Positions 50,325-61,229 of a stretch of 61,309 bases of DNA are shown here, piece after piece (position 1 is the stretch's first letter; each line of letters opens with the position of its first letter). Source of the stretch: Lysinibacillus pakistanensis (GTDB lineage: Bacteria > Bacillota > Bacilli > Bacillales_A > Planococcaceae); assembly GCA_001312325.1 (NCBI GenBank), contig BBDJ01000032.1, positions 1-61,309 on the forward strand, read 5' to 3'. A program made the position numbers and the translations under genes. The notes under the pieces were generated by a model. It was not told where the DNA came from. It did no database searches and saw only the letters and a list, made by a program, of their open reading frames with translations.

Positions 50325-51814
50325 ATGTTAAATATAATCATCTTTAGCTTATACTTAATTTTTATTTATTATATTGGCTATAAAGGCTATAAGCGTGTAA
50401 ATACTGCCGAGGATTTAATTGTTGCTGGATGGAGCATGCCGCTATCTGTCGTAACAGGAAGCTTAGTTGCCGCCTTATTAGCTGCACCCTTCTTTTTTTG
50501 CTGCTGTTGGTTCAGGCTATACAAGTGGAGGGTTTGAAGGTTCAGCAACAATGGGCGGCTTAGGTACCTGTATGATTCTTGGGTCACTTATCTGGACAAA
50601 GCCACTACGAAGATTGAAGGGGTGGACATTAGCAGATTACTACGGATTACGATATGGAAGTAAGAAGCTAGGTGCATATACAGGAGTCGTGATGGCAATA
50701 GCCTTTGGGGTCTTTAATGCGGCTGCGCTAACTGTGGGTGGAACATATATTATTCAGCAGCTTTTACAAATTGATTTTGTACCTGCCGCATTACTATTTG
50801 TATCACTAACGGCTCTTTATTCAGTGATTGGTGGGCTGTGGGCAGTAGCCTATACGGAAATTGTGCAGGGTGCTCTTGCAGTAGCAGGAATCTTAGGAAT
50901 AACGATTTTCATTTTGTTCTATTATCCAGATGTTACATTCAATCCTGAATGGTGGAATATCAGTACATTATTCGAAAAGGCTGGGGCAGAGTTTTGGACC
51001 CTTTATCTTGTACTAGCACTTGGCGACATTCCAGCAGTGGATTTAGGACAAAGGGTAGCTGCTGCCAAAAGCCCGAAAGTAGCACAGCGTAGTATGATTA
51101 TTGCAGGATCAATTATTATTGCAATTAGTTGGATTCCAGGAATGTTAGGAGAGGCATTCAAGACCATTTATCCTGATAGTTCAAATCCAGAAACATTAAT
51201 GCTTACATTTGCACAAGGGTATTTCCCTCCATTATTAGCGGCAATTTTCTTAACGGCAATGGCTGCTATGGGGATGTCAACGGTAGCTGCATGCTATGTT
51301 GCCACTTCAGGAATTGTGACAAAAAAATATTTATTTAGATTTTATTAACCGTAATCCTGATCCTAAAAAGCTATTAAGATTTTCCCGTGCTATTATTCTT
51401 GCAAGTGCTTTACTAGGCTTAGTGCTCGCATTGAGCTTCCAAAAAGTAATTGATTTAGCGTATTTAGCGTGGGACATTATATTCGTAACAATTTTCTGGC
51501 CAATTGTTTTAGGACCATTCTGGAAACGAGTAAGTACACCAGCAGTTTGGGCAAGTATTTCAGTTGGGCTGGTATACTATATCGTTACATCATTGACACA
51601 TGTTCCGAGCTTCAATATCCAATCTGAAGGTTTCTTAGGCTTATTGAATGAGTTATGGCAGGCTCCTGTTTTCTCAGGTGTTGTGATTACAGGCATCACC
51701 ATTGTTGTAGTGAGTTTACTTATTCCTCCTACACAGCATGTACTTGAAATGCACAGGATAGAACAAGATAAGAGCCTAGATGATGTCGGAAGCAAGGAAG
51801 AGTTAATGGAGTAA
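50325..51814 (+). CDS. Sodium:solute symporter family transporter
   Basis: SSS family permease with about 12-13 hydrophobic helices. ATG 50325 lies 26 nt after the SDR stop. The segment LKGWTLADYYGLRYGSKKLGAYTG and the sodium-site-like helix AAIFLTAMAAMGMSTVAACYVATSGIV are typical. Surplus bases at 50493-50499 (T) and 51321-51327 (A) break it; corrected length is 495. Substrate cannot be read from the sequence. It forms the third gene of the riboswitch 2 module (sensor, oxidoreductase, importer). Confidence 0.88.
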
Positions 51815-51841
51815 TTTTAAAAATTTTAGGCAACTTTATAA

Positions 51842-51880
51842 GAAGATGATGTCTGTATTGTGCAGCCATCATCTTTTTTA
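51842..51880 (+). terminator. Terminator of the second c-di-GMP module
   Basis: AAGATGATG/CATCATCTT (9 bp) is followed by TTTTT. Confidence 0.85.
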
Positions 51881-52014
51881 GGTTCGCTATTTTTATTACT
51901 TCTATCTTAAAATACCCTTGATATTTAAGAATGAAAAGGTCATGAGTAGAATAGAATTTCTACTATATATGGTTGTAATTGTTCTATCATTTTCTTCTTG
52001 AGGGTGGGATATAG

Positions 52015-52704
52015 GTGAAAACCTTTTTTTGTCTTTTTTTCTAGGAATTATCTATTTATTACTAGCAAATGCAGTTGAATCAATTCTATTTAATAGGCTG
52101 TATTTTCTTATAGGCATAGTTCTAATAATTGTCGGAAGTATACATTACTTGAAAGAGCGTAATAGTTATTTAAAATGGTTAGAAGATATGAGAGAGGCAA
52201 GTGAGCGAGAGCTGCTGGCAATTCCCCATACACAGTGTATCCTTTCAGAGGATAGCTTAAGTGCTTTATTGTTAGACGAACCAACAAATACACTTTATTT
52301 CGCAAGTAGGGAAAATTTAGAGGAGGAATTGATAAAAAAAGGTCATCCATTTTGATAAAATATATGAAGTAGCAATAGTGGAGGATGAAATATTTATTGC
52401 AAGAACAAGTAATCATTTAATCAGTGGTTCTTTATTAGAGGATGAGCAGGATGTTGAAGTAGAGGAGATTGATGAAGATGATCCTGCGTATAATACTGTC
52501 TCTCAATTAGCTTTGAAAATTGTAGCTGATAATTTATCAGACCCTATTTTAGAATATGTTTTTTTAGATGAAGAGGAGCCCATTTCTAGGGAGGAGGACG
52601 AGTACCTAGAGTCCTTGGAGCTATGTGAAAAATGGTATCAGAAGATAAGTGTGATTATCAAGCGTTATGAGCTTGAAAGAGTACCCATTCGCCATTGGCA
52701 ATAA
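52015..52704 (+). CDS. Two-helix membrane protein with acidic cytoplasmic domain, unknown
   Basis: The proposed GTG start at 52015 lies behind GGTGGGATATAG. Three indels are needed: surplus T at 52024-52030 and 52034-52040, and surplus A at 52334-52340. The corrected protein is 228 residues: two hydrophobic helices (about 3-20 and 25-43), then a soluble part with strong acidic patches (EDEQDVEVEEIDEDD; DEEEPISREEDEYLE). I do not recognise the family. It has its own terminator and lies beside array 2. Confidence 0.6.
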
Positions 52705-52711
52705 AATTTAG

Positions 52712-52755
52712 AAGCTATCTCGATTCATTAACATAAATCGGGATAGCTTTTTCTC
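52712..52755 (+). terminator. Rho-independent terminator
   Basis: AAGCTATCTCGATT/AATCGGGATAGCTT (one mismatch or G-U) is followed by TTTTTC. Confidence 0.85.
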
Positions 52756-52801
52756 ATAAAAGTTTGATTTAGCAACAAGTTAATTGAGGGGCAAAGGAAT
52801 T

Positions 52802-53046
52802 GCTCGGTGAGTTTGAAAAATTGCTCAGGCACCCCCGCAAACTGCTCGGGTATGGTAAGAACATGCTCAGGTGTCCCCAGGAATTGCTCGGGTATGGCAA
52901 GATCTTGCTCAGGTGTCCCCCAAAACTACTCGGGTAGGGTAAGAACATGCTCAGGTGTCCCCAAAAACTGCTCGGGTAGGGTAAAAACATGCTCAGGTAG
53001 CCCCAAGAACTGCTCGGGTAGGGTAAGAACATGCATGCCGGGAACT
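52802..53046. repeat. 21-bp phased tandem repeat array 2 (11 units plus a partial)
   Basis: Core GCTC(A/G)GG starts at 52802, 52823, 52844, 52865, 52886, 52907, 52928 (ACTC), 52949, 52970, 52991 and 53012, always 21 bp apart. A 14-nt degenerate unit follows at 53033. From the second unit two types alternate: GCTCAGGT-GTCCCC-type ending AACT, and GCTCGGGTAGGGTAAGAACAT-type. This gives a 42-bp super-period. The array lies between the convergent 52015 gene and MCP3 gene, and shares core and period with array 1. Confidence 0.92.
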
Positions 53047-53097
53047 GCTCAGCAAGAAACAGCCAAACAAAAACAATTATCAAGAAGCGCTGTATTT

Positions 53098-54793
53098 TTA
53101 GATTTTAAATTGTTGCAACTGACTGTTTAGCTCTTCGGACAAACCAGCGAGCTGGCTTGCGCTTCTTGAAATTTCATCCATAGTACTTGCGGTTTCCTCT
53201 ATGGTTGCTGTTGTTTGCTCCACACCTGCTGCAGATTCTTGAGAAATTGAGGCCATTTCATCGACAGAGGTATTGACGGATTCAGAGTTTAGAGCTAGAT
53301 TATTTAAATTTTCTGATATGGCGTTAATATTGAGAATCATATCCTCAACAGCACCTGATATCTGTTCAAAGGTTTCATTTGTCTGATTTAATTGGGCTGA
53401 ACCCTTTTTTTACTTCCTCATAGCCTGATTGGAGTGCCGCTGTTACATTGCCAGTCTCCCCTTGGATGCGGTTAACGATTGTTGAAATATCTGTCACAGA
53501 GAATTGAACTTGTTCAGCCAGCTTACGCACCTCGTCAGCTACTACTGCGAAGCCCTTTCCATGTTCTCCTGCGCGAGCTGCCTCAATGGCAGCATTTAAA
53601 GCAAGTAAGTTTGTTTGGTTTGAGATATCATCAATAACCGAAACTAGCTTGGAAATTTCCGCCGATTGCTCGTTTAAACTTTCGACTTTTCTTACTGAAT
53701 TTAAAACAATTTCATTTATCGCGTTCATTTGATGTGTAGATGGATCATTAAATTTTTACCTGTCGAAGTTAAGCTTTGTACATGACCTGAATGCTTGTTC
53801 AATTCAATACCCTCTTTTGTTGTATCATGAATACTGCGTTGGAATGATGTCATTGTTTCTGCTAAATCACTTGCAGTAGATGCCTGTGTTTCAGTACCAG
53901 AGGCAAGCTCCTGCATTGTTACGGTTATTTGCTCTGTTCCCGTTTGGACCTCATTGGCAGATTGAGCAAGCTCCTCGCTACTTGCTGCCACAGTTTCTGA
54001 AACAGTATGAATCGAGCTAATTGTTTGCTTTAATTTTTGATTCATTTCATTTGCGGCCAGCATTAATTGACCTATTTCATCCCGTTGATTTATAAATAGC
54101 GGCTCATGGCGAAGATTACCATTTGCTAATTCCCCCATACGCTCTGAAACAATCGTAATGGGCTTTGAAATTTTACTTGCAGTTATAATGGCGATAACAA
54201 TTCCAACAACCGTCAAGACAATACTAGCTATTGTGCCAATTGTTTTATTACTGGAACTTGTAGAGACAACTTCATTCCCTACGTTGGTAATAGATTCAGA
54301 ACGATTATTGGCTAATTCCTCATAACCGATGCGAACTTCCGTTACAAGATCATTAATGGCTGTTAAATTTTGTAATGCTAATTCTTTATCACCTCTTTTA
54401 TAAACATCAAATACTTGAGTATTTACACGATTACTCCATTCCCGTGCCATTGCTACTAGTTTTTCACGCTCCGGTGTATTTTCAAATTTTTCTACAATAC
54501 TATTGCTTTCCTCTGCAATTTGCCGGTATTGATTGAACGTCTCTATGTATTTTTCATCGCCTGATACAACATAGCTTAAAGCCGATGATAATCGAACACT
54601 CATAGACATGGCTAAATTTTTACTGGCTGTCATAACAATTAAATCTTCGTTTACTAGGCCCTTTGCCTGCTTCTCCATCTGAGTATTAGAAAGGTAAGTA
54701 TAGGTTATGAAGCAAAAAAACAAAAACTAACAATAGAAGAAATGCACCTAAAATCCTTGCTTTAAGTGTTTTAAACTGAAATATCCCTTTCAT
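53098..54793 (-). CDS. Methyl-accepting chemotaxis protein
   Basis: Minus-strand start ATG at 54793 ([15 protein letters not shown]..). Layout: TM1 (about 13-32), an extracytoplasmic four-helix-bundle type sensor with many charged helices (to about 190), TM2 (about 200-220), HAMP ([27 protein letters not shown]), and a signalling domain with [35 protein letters not shown]. Indels, plus-strand coordinates: surplus A at 54714-54720, a missing base near 53745 ([15 protein letters not shown]) and surplus T at 53405-53411. Corrected length is 564. No riboswitch precedes it. Its 3' end abuts array 2. Confidence 0.92.
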
Positions 54794-55024
54794 CTTTCCC
54801 ATCCTTTTTCGTGTTTAATAATCCGCATAACATGCAAATTGTTATAGTACAAATATTATTTTATAACTAAATCAGTGTATAAATAAGTACTTTTAGTGGG
54901 AAAATTTAAAATAGTTTTTTTAGTACAATAATAAATAGAGGAAAATTTCATGAGTAGTGAAATGTATATGCTCCTAAAATATTCCTAAAAAAAATTCACT
55001 GCTCGTTAAGTATTTCTACCTAAA

Positions 55025-55062
55025 TAAAAAAAGCACTTGCTGCAAAAACATCAAGTGCTACT
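55025..55062 (-). terminator. Terminator of the M23 peptidase gene
   Basis: On the minus strand AGCACTTG/CAAGTGCT (12-nt loop) is followed by seven T. The 54794-55024 gap holds no ORF and should contain the MCP3 promoter. Confidence 0.8.
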
Positions 55063-55065
55063 CAA

Positions 55066-56066
55066 TTATTGTTTTGCCTTTGCCTTTTTGGCTAGTCGTT
55101 CCCATTGTAATAATGAAGGATATGGATCGAATGCCCATTCTGTGCGCCCATTGAATTTATAGATCCCGTAATGCAGATGGGGTGGGAATTTACCCGAAGT
55201 ACCTTCCTTGCCATAGCCAGAGCTTCCTACATAACCAAGAACAGTGCCAGGCTCGACAATGTCACCTACTTCAATATCCTTATGATAGCTACCAAGATGG
55301 GCATAATAGTGATATGAATTATGATTATCGCGGATGCCTATTCGCCAGCCACCGAATTGATTCCAGCCTTTTATTTCCACTACGCCATATGAAGTAGAAA
55401 CTACAGGAGTTCCATAACTAGCGAAAATATCTGTTCCTTCATGGATGCGTCGTCCACCCCAGCCTCTGTTATCTCCCCAAGTACCTCGATAACTGTAATC
55501 GTAATTTGTAGGAATTGGAAGGTATGAGCATCGAGCTCGGTTGTTTTAAAATGTCTATACATAGTGGAGATGGTGAAGATTTGATTAACAGCTTCCTCAC
55601 TTCCATAATAATCCCATAAAGCTAATTTAAAATCCTCATCAGTTGTTCCAAATTTGCTTAAAAAATTAGCCATGGAAAATATGACATCTGCATCGTCTGC
55701 TGGACTGGCAATACCATCACCATTCCCATCGAGACCCATTCCTCCAAAATAGCTTATCGTTTCGGGAGAGGTATCCTCTTTTATAGGATTTAAAGCGCCT
55801 GACCAATATTCATCGGAAAATTGTATGGCGATAATACCATCTCTTTTTGGTATATCCTTACGAACGGATTGTAGATTACGCTCATATTGGTCAATGGCTG
55901 CTAAAAAGTGCCAAGGAATGAGTAATTCACCAAATTGGACAAAATAGGTCATGCGTTGCTGTATAATTTCTTCTTCTGAGGGTTTATCATTTGCCAAAGC
56001 AATGGTGGGGCTAGTATAACTCCATAATAATATGCATGATAAAAGAAAAATAAAATGGCGATTCAA
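55066..56066 (-). CDS. Secreted M23 (lysostaphin-type) metallopeptidase
   Basis: Minus-strand ATG at 56066 follows GGAGGTCC. A Sec signal peptide (RHFIFLLSCILLWSYTSPTIALA) is followed by a lytic-transglycosylase-like helical domain (IPWHFLAAIDQYERN.., GMGLDGNGDGIASPADDADVIFSMANFL). The C-terminal M23 zinc peptidase has metal ligands in GRRIHEGTDIF and HLHYGIY. A missing base near 55519 separates the two; corrected length is 333. It probably cleaves peptidoglycan cross-links, and the arrangement resembles Bacillus two-domain wall hydrolases. It is divergent from prkA. Confidence 0.88.
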
Positions 56067-56245
56067 TAATGGACCTCCTTTCTAACGTTAGAATAACCGA
56101 ATTTTTTTTCTTCATTCAGTACTTTTTGTGGGAAAAGAAGTGGATTGCTGTAGTCCGTTACTAAAATAAATTAATATCGTGCAGCCAATATTTTCAGGGG
56201 TAAATAGAACAATAAGAAGAAACTTTGGCAAAGAAAAAGTATTGG

Positions 56246-56274
56246 GTATCATAATGTCATTTACTTCATACTAT
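56246..56274 (+). promoter_or_regulatory. Possible sigma-E promoter of prkA
   Basis: GGTATCAT-like -35, about 14 nt, then CATACTAT, matching the sigma-E -10 (CATACANT). It lies just upstream of the proposed prkA start, which would place any more upstream translation start outside the mRNA. Confidence 0.5.
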
Positions 56275-56307
56275 GTTATAAATCAAGCCCTGAATGGAGG
56301 GAAGGCT

Positions 56308-58208
56308 ATCAACATTTTAGATAAAGTGAAAAGCTATCGCGAAGAAGAAAATCGGCTGAAGTGGGAAGGTACATTTGCAGATTATTTAAGCATCATTAAG
56401 GAAAGACCTGAAGTTGCACAAACAGCCCATTCACGCGTCTACAATATGATAAAAAGTGCTGGTGTAGAGGAACGCGATGGGCAAAAAAATGTACAAATTT
56501 TTTTGGGCAAGAAATTTTTGGGCTTGAGACAGCAATTGAAAGACTGGTGGAAGAATATTTCCATCCAGCAGCGCGAAGATTAGATGTGAGGAAGCGTATT
56601 TTGTTATTAATGGGACCCGTAAGTGGAGGAAAATCAACAATCGTGACCTTGTTAAAACGCGGGCTTGAGCAATTTTCGCGAACAGAAGAAGGCGCAGTTT
56701 ACGCAATTAAGGGATGTCCAATGCATGAGGATCCACTACATTTGATTCCTCATCATTTGCGTAATGAATTTTTTGAGGAGTATGGCATAAGAATTGAAGG
56801 AAGCTTATCACCTTTAAATACGATGCGTCTAGAAAAGGAATACGATGGGCGTATTGAAAATGTGATGATTGAACGTATAACTTTTTCAGAAGACAAACGT
56901 GTAGGCATTGGTACATTTACACCATCAGATCCTAAATCACAGGATATTGCAGATTTAACAGGTAGTATTGATTTCTCCACAATTGGAGAGTTTGGTTCAG
57001 AATCGGACCCTCGAGCTTACCGCTTTGACGGGGAACTAAATAAGGCAAATAGAGGTATGATGGAATTTCAGGAAATGTTAAAGCTTGATGAGAAATTCTT
57101 ATGGAATTTATTATCTTTAACACAGGAAGGGAATTTCAAAGCAGGTCGATTTGCATTAATTAGTGCTGATGAATTAATCGTAGCGCATACAAATGAAACG
57201 GAATATCGTTCATTTATTTCCAATAAAAAAAATGAGGCACTACATTCACGTATTATTGTTATGCCAATTCCGTATAACTTGAAAGTTAGCCAGGAAGAGC
57301 ATATTTATGAAAAGATGATAAAAGAAAGTGATATGTCCCATGTGCATATTGCGCCACATGCATTAAAGGCCGCAGCAATCTTTTCGGTTCTCACAAGACT
57401 AGAAATACCGAAAAAGCAAGGTGTGGATCTTATAAAAAAAATGCGCCTGTACGACGGAGAAAATGTGGAGGGATTTAATTCCGTTGACTTGGAGGAGCTT
57501 AAAAAAAGAGTTCCCAAATGAAGGCATGAACGGTATTGATCCACGCTATATCATTAATCGTATTTCTTCGGCTATTATTCGCAAAGAGATACCATCTATT
57601 AATGCATTAGATGTCTTACGGGCACTGAAAGATGGATTGGATCAACATGCTTCCATTTCACAAGAGGATCGCGAAAAATATATGAATTACATTGCGGTTG
57701 CTCGTCGTGAGTACGATGAAATTGCTAAAAACGAAGTACAAAAGGCCTTTGTCTATTCGTATGAGGAATCGGCAAAAACATTGATGAACAACTATCTTGA
57801 TAATGTAGAGGCGTTTTGTAATAAAAATAAAATTTTAGACCCGTTGACTGGGGAGGAAATGAATCCTGACGAAAAATTAATGCGCTCAATTGAAGAGCAA
57901 ATTGGCATTTCAGAAAATGCAAAAAAAAGCATTCCGTGAGGAAATATTAATTCGGATTTCCGCGTATGCTCGAAAGGGTAAGCGTTTTGATTACAATTCT
58001 CATGAAAGATTACGAGAGGCGATTCAGAAAAAAATTATTTGCAGACTTAAAGGATGTCGTGAAAATTACAACATCTTCAAAAATGCCGGATGAATCACAG
58101 CTTAAGAAAATTAATGAGGTTGTTGCAAGATTAGTCGATGAGCATGGCTATAATACAGCATCTGCTAATGAATTGCTGCAATATGTAGGTAGTCTGTTAA
58201 ATCGATAA
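56308..58208 (+). CDS. prkA: PrkA family AAA+/serine protein kinase-like protein
   Basis: PrkA is a sporulation-associated AAA+ protein (E. coli YeaG homologue) with an N-terminal P-loop domain and a C-terminal kinase-like domain. LLLMGPVSGGKSTIV is the Walker A (about residue 103). Family proteins begin MNILDKVxxYREEENR; here the same peptide starts at ATC 56308, 7 nt after a strong GGAGG. Starting there, and removing five surplus bases (56483-56489, 56498-56504, 57501-57507, 57921-57928, 58028-58034), gives 631 residues, as in B. subtilis. A GTG at 56179 in frame lies above the likely promoter. Confidence 0.9.
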
Positions 58209-58228
58209 ACAAGTTTGATAGGAGTAAT

Positions 58229-58262
58229 AGGAGTGTCCCAATTTAAGGGCCACTCCTTTTAT
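58229..58262 (+). terminator. prkA terminator
   Basis: AGGAGTG/CACTCCT, extended internally by CCC/GGG, is followed by TTTTAT. Confidence 0.8.
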
Positions 58263-58327
58263 CTTCATACTAAAAAAAACGAACATAATTGATTTCTCGA
58301 AAAATGTTCAAGAAAGAGGATTTCTAG

Positions 58328-58336
58328 CATAGTATA
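58328..58336 (+). promoter_or_regulatory. Mother-cell sigma factor -10 element before yhbH
   Basis: CATAGTATA matches the -10 of sigma-E/sigma-K promoters (CATANNNTA), 37 nt before the yhbH ATG. The -35 is not clear. Confidence 0.4.
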
Positions 58337-58372
58337 GAAAAAGCGAATTTGAGCAGATGGGTGAGGATAAAA

Positions 58373-59532
58373 ATGACTGAACACGAAAACAAACGCTTTG
58401 TCATCTCTCAGGAAAATTGGTCCCTCCATCGTAAAGGGCACCAGGACCAGCAACGTCATATGGAAAAGGTAAAAGATGCAATCAAGAATAATTTGCCTGA
58501 TTTAGTTAGTGAGGAAAGTATAGTCATGTCCAATGGCCGTGATGTTATAAAAATTCCTATCCGTTCACTGGATGAATATAAAATTCGATATAACTATGAT
58601 AATTCAAAGCATGTTGGGCAAGGACAAGGAGACAGTAATGTAGGGGATCTAGTTGCTCGCGAGCCTGGCAGAGGCAATCAAGCTGCCGGTAAAGGGAAGG
58701 AAGCTGGTGATAAGCCGGGCCAAGACTATTATGAGGCTGAAGTAAGCATTGAAGAGGTCCAAAAAGTCTTATTTAATGAGCTAGAGCTACCTAATCTACA
58801 ACAAAAAGAAAAAGCAGATATTAAAACTGAAAAAATCGAATTTAACGATATTCGGAAAAAAAGGTCTTATGGGAAATGTTGATAAAAAAACGCACAATTC
58901 TAAATGCACTTAAGCGTAATGCGATGCAAGGAAAACCAGAAATAACGCCAATTCATAATGATGATTTACGTTTTAAAACATGGGATGAAGTAGAGAAGCC
59001 CGAATCCAAGGCAGTTGTCCTGGCGATGATGGATACGAGTGGATCGATGGGTTCCTTTGAAAAATATTGTGCGAGAAGCTTCTTCTTCTGGATGACGAAA
59101 TTTCTACGTTCTAAGTATGAAACAGTGGAAATTGAGTTTATTGCCCATCATACAGAGGCAAAAGTGGTTACGGAGGAAGAATTTTTCACAAAGGGAGAAA
59201 GTGGTGGCACTATATGTTCGTCAGCCTATATAAAAGCGCTGGAGCTAATTCGAGAAAAGTATAACCCTTCTCGCTACAATATTTATCCAGTGCATTTTTC
59301 AGATGGTGAGAACATTTCAATGGATAATGAAAAATGTTTGAAGCTGGTTAATGAGTTAATGGAAGTTTCGAGTATGTTTGGATATGGTGAAGTGAATCAG
59401 CATAATCGTTTTTCTACACTAATGTACACCTACAAAAAGATAGATGATCCGAAATTTAGGTATCATATTTTGAAAAAGAAAGGCGATGTGTATGATGCCT
59501 TAAAGAGCTTTTTCAAAAAAGATGAGGAATAA
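58373..59532 (+). CDS. yhbH: Sporulation protein YhbH (YeaH family)
   Basis: It belongs to the YeaH/YhbH family with a von Willebrand A-like fold. The MIDAS-type motif is [17 protein letters not shown] (about residues 222-238). The N-terminus [21 protein letters not shown] is characteristic. ATG 58373 follows GTGAGGAT. Surplus A bases at 58856-58862 and 58884-58890 break it; corrected length is 385. With prkA and spoVR it makes the conserved three-gene set known in E. coli as yeaG-yeaH-ycgB. Its exact role in sporulation is unknown. Confidence 0.92.
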
Positions 59533-59580
59533 ATCAGAAATGTTTCAAGCCTATATGTTCAAAGGAGGGGGCAGAAAAAA

Positions 59581-60983
59581 ATGGAGATGAATGAGCTGCA
59601 TCGAGCGATTGATGAAATTACGGAAATTGCCTCAGGCTTTGGCTTAGATTTTTTTCCAATGCGTTATGAAATTTGTCCAGCAGATATAATCTATACCTTC
59701 GGCGCATATGGTATGCCTACACGGTTTTCACATTGGAGCTTTGGGAAACAGTTTCATAAAATGAAGCTCCAATATGATTTAGGACTAAGTCAAATATATG
59801 AGCTAGTGATTAATTCGAATCCTTGCTATGCATTTTTACTTGATACAAATACCTTAACGCAGAATAAACTAATTATTGCTCATGTGTTGGCACATTGTGA
59901 TTTCTTTAAAAATAATGTACGCTTCTCTAATACTAGAAGAGATATGGTGGAGAGTATGACGGCCACAGCTGAACGGATTGCTGGCTATGAAAGAGACTAT
60001 GGCAAGGATGAGGTTGAAAAGTTCTTGGATGCAGTTTTAGCAATTCAGGAGCATATCGATCCATCTATTTTACGTCCAAAGCTATCTTGGGATACAGAGG
60101 AAGAATTTGAAGAGGAAATTATCTCCACAAAATCGCCTTATGATGATTTGTGGAATTTAGACAATAAGGAAAAACAATCAAGTCCAATTCGTCGGAAAAT
60201 AAAGCAATTTCCGCCAAAGCCAGAAAAGGATCTATTATTATTTTTAGAGGAGCATAGCCGTGAGCTAGAAAATTGGCAGCGAGATGTGTTGACGATGATG
60301 AGAGAAGAGATGCTCTATTTCTGGCCACAGTTAGAAACAAAAATTATGAATGAGGGCTGGGCTTCCTATTGGCATCAGCGTATAATGCGAGAGCTTAAAC
60401 TCACAACAGCGGAAACAATCGAATATGCAAAATTAAATGCGGGCGTAGTGCAGCCTCAAAGACGTCTATAAATCCTTATTATCTAGGTGTGAAAATATTT
60501 GAGGATATTGAAAATCGTTATAATCATCCAACAGAAGATATGAAAAAGCTAGGTATTCAACCGAATTCAGGTAGGGAGAAAATGTTTGAGGTAAGGGAGA
60601 TAGAATCAGATATCTCCTTTATTCGCAACTATTTAACAAAGGATTTAGCAAAACAAGAGGATCTCTATTTGTTCCAGAAAAAGGGGAATGAATACCGTAT
60701 TACAGATAAGGAACATGAGATGGTAAGGGATCAGCTCGTTTCTATGCGTGTTAATGGAGGATTTCCTTATATTGTCGTCAAAAATGGAGATTATCTTCGA
60801 AATGGGGAGCTTTATTTAGTACATGGCTATGAGGGAATGGAGCTAGATCCACACTATTTAGAAAATGTCCTACCATATATTTACCAGCTTTGGGGGCGTC
60901 CTGTTCATTTAGAAACCTATGTTGAGGGTAAGCCTGTATTATATTCATATGATGGCACAAAGAATTATAAACGAAATGTATGA
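59581..60983 (+). CDS. spoVR: Stage V sporulation protein R
   Basis: SpoVR contributes to spore cortex formation in B. subtilis. ATG 59581 follows AAAGGAGGGGG. Family blocks are visible: [54 protein letters not shown] and [15 protein letters not shown] missing T near 60456 splits off the last third ([22 protein letters not shown]..); corrected length is 467 (B. subtilis 468). It is the last gene of the cluster. Confidence 0.95.
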
Positions 60984-61000
60984 GCAGGCTCTTTCAAACC

Positions 61001-61040
61001 AAAAGCTTCTATTTGTTGATACTACAAATAGAAGCTTTTC
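61001..61040 (+). terminator. spoVR terminator
   Basis: A perfect 15-bp stem AAAAGCTTCTATTTG/CAAATAGAAGCTTTT lies 18 nt after the spoVR stop. Confidence 0.85.
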
Positions 61041-61099
61041 ATAGTGTTTAAAAACTAAATGGTCAAGGATACCTTTGTGAATATTTAGTCAAAATGAAG

Positions 61100-61229
61100 A
61101 TGATTTCCGTTCCAGGCTACTCGGTTTGTTGCTGACGCTTCGCTTTCGCACAGAGCAAAGCTTCCAGTGGGCGAGCGACGAGCCGCTTCCTGCGCTGACG
61201 CTCCGTGCAGGGTCTCGTCTGTCTCACTA
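61100..61229. repeat. GC-rich dispersed-repeat-like segment, interrupted
   Basis: This 130-nt stretch (TTTCCGTTCCAGGCTACTC ... GGTCTCGTCTGTCTCACTA) is much richer in G+C than the flanks. It contains GCTGACGCTTCG/GCTGACGCTCCG direct repeats and AGCGACGAGCCGCTTCCTGCGCTGACGC-like internal symmetry. It has no ORF. It resembles the extragenic repeat families of Bacillaceae and stops abruptly at the IS end. Confidence 0.5.

Noticed and set aside
35875..53046. CRISPR arrays
   Set aside because: The 21-bp period leaves only 13-14 nt between 7-8-nt cores, there are no 24-37-nt identical repeats with unique spacers, and no cas genes are present.
52769..53130. ORFs on both strands through array 2 (CSGxxxN-type and LPYPSS-type repeats)
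   Set aside because: Same argument as for array 1; they are by-products of the period and show no translation signals.
56179..56307. Extending prkA to the GTG at 56179
   Set aside because: The extra 43 residues have no family counterpart and span a likely sigma-E promoter; GGAGG sits just before 56308.
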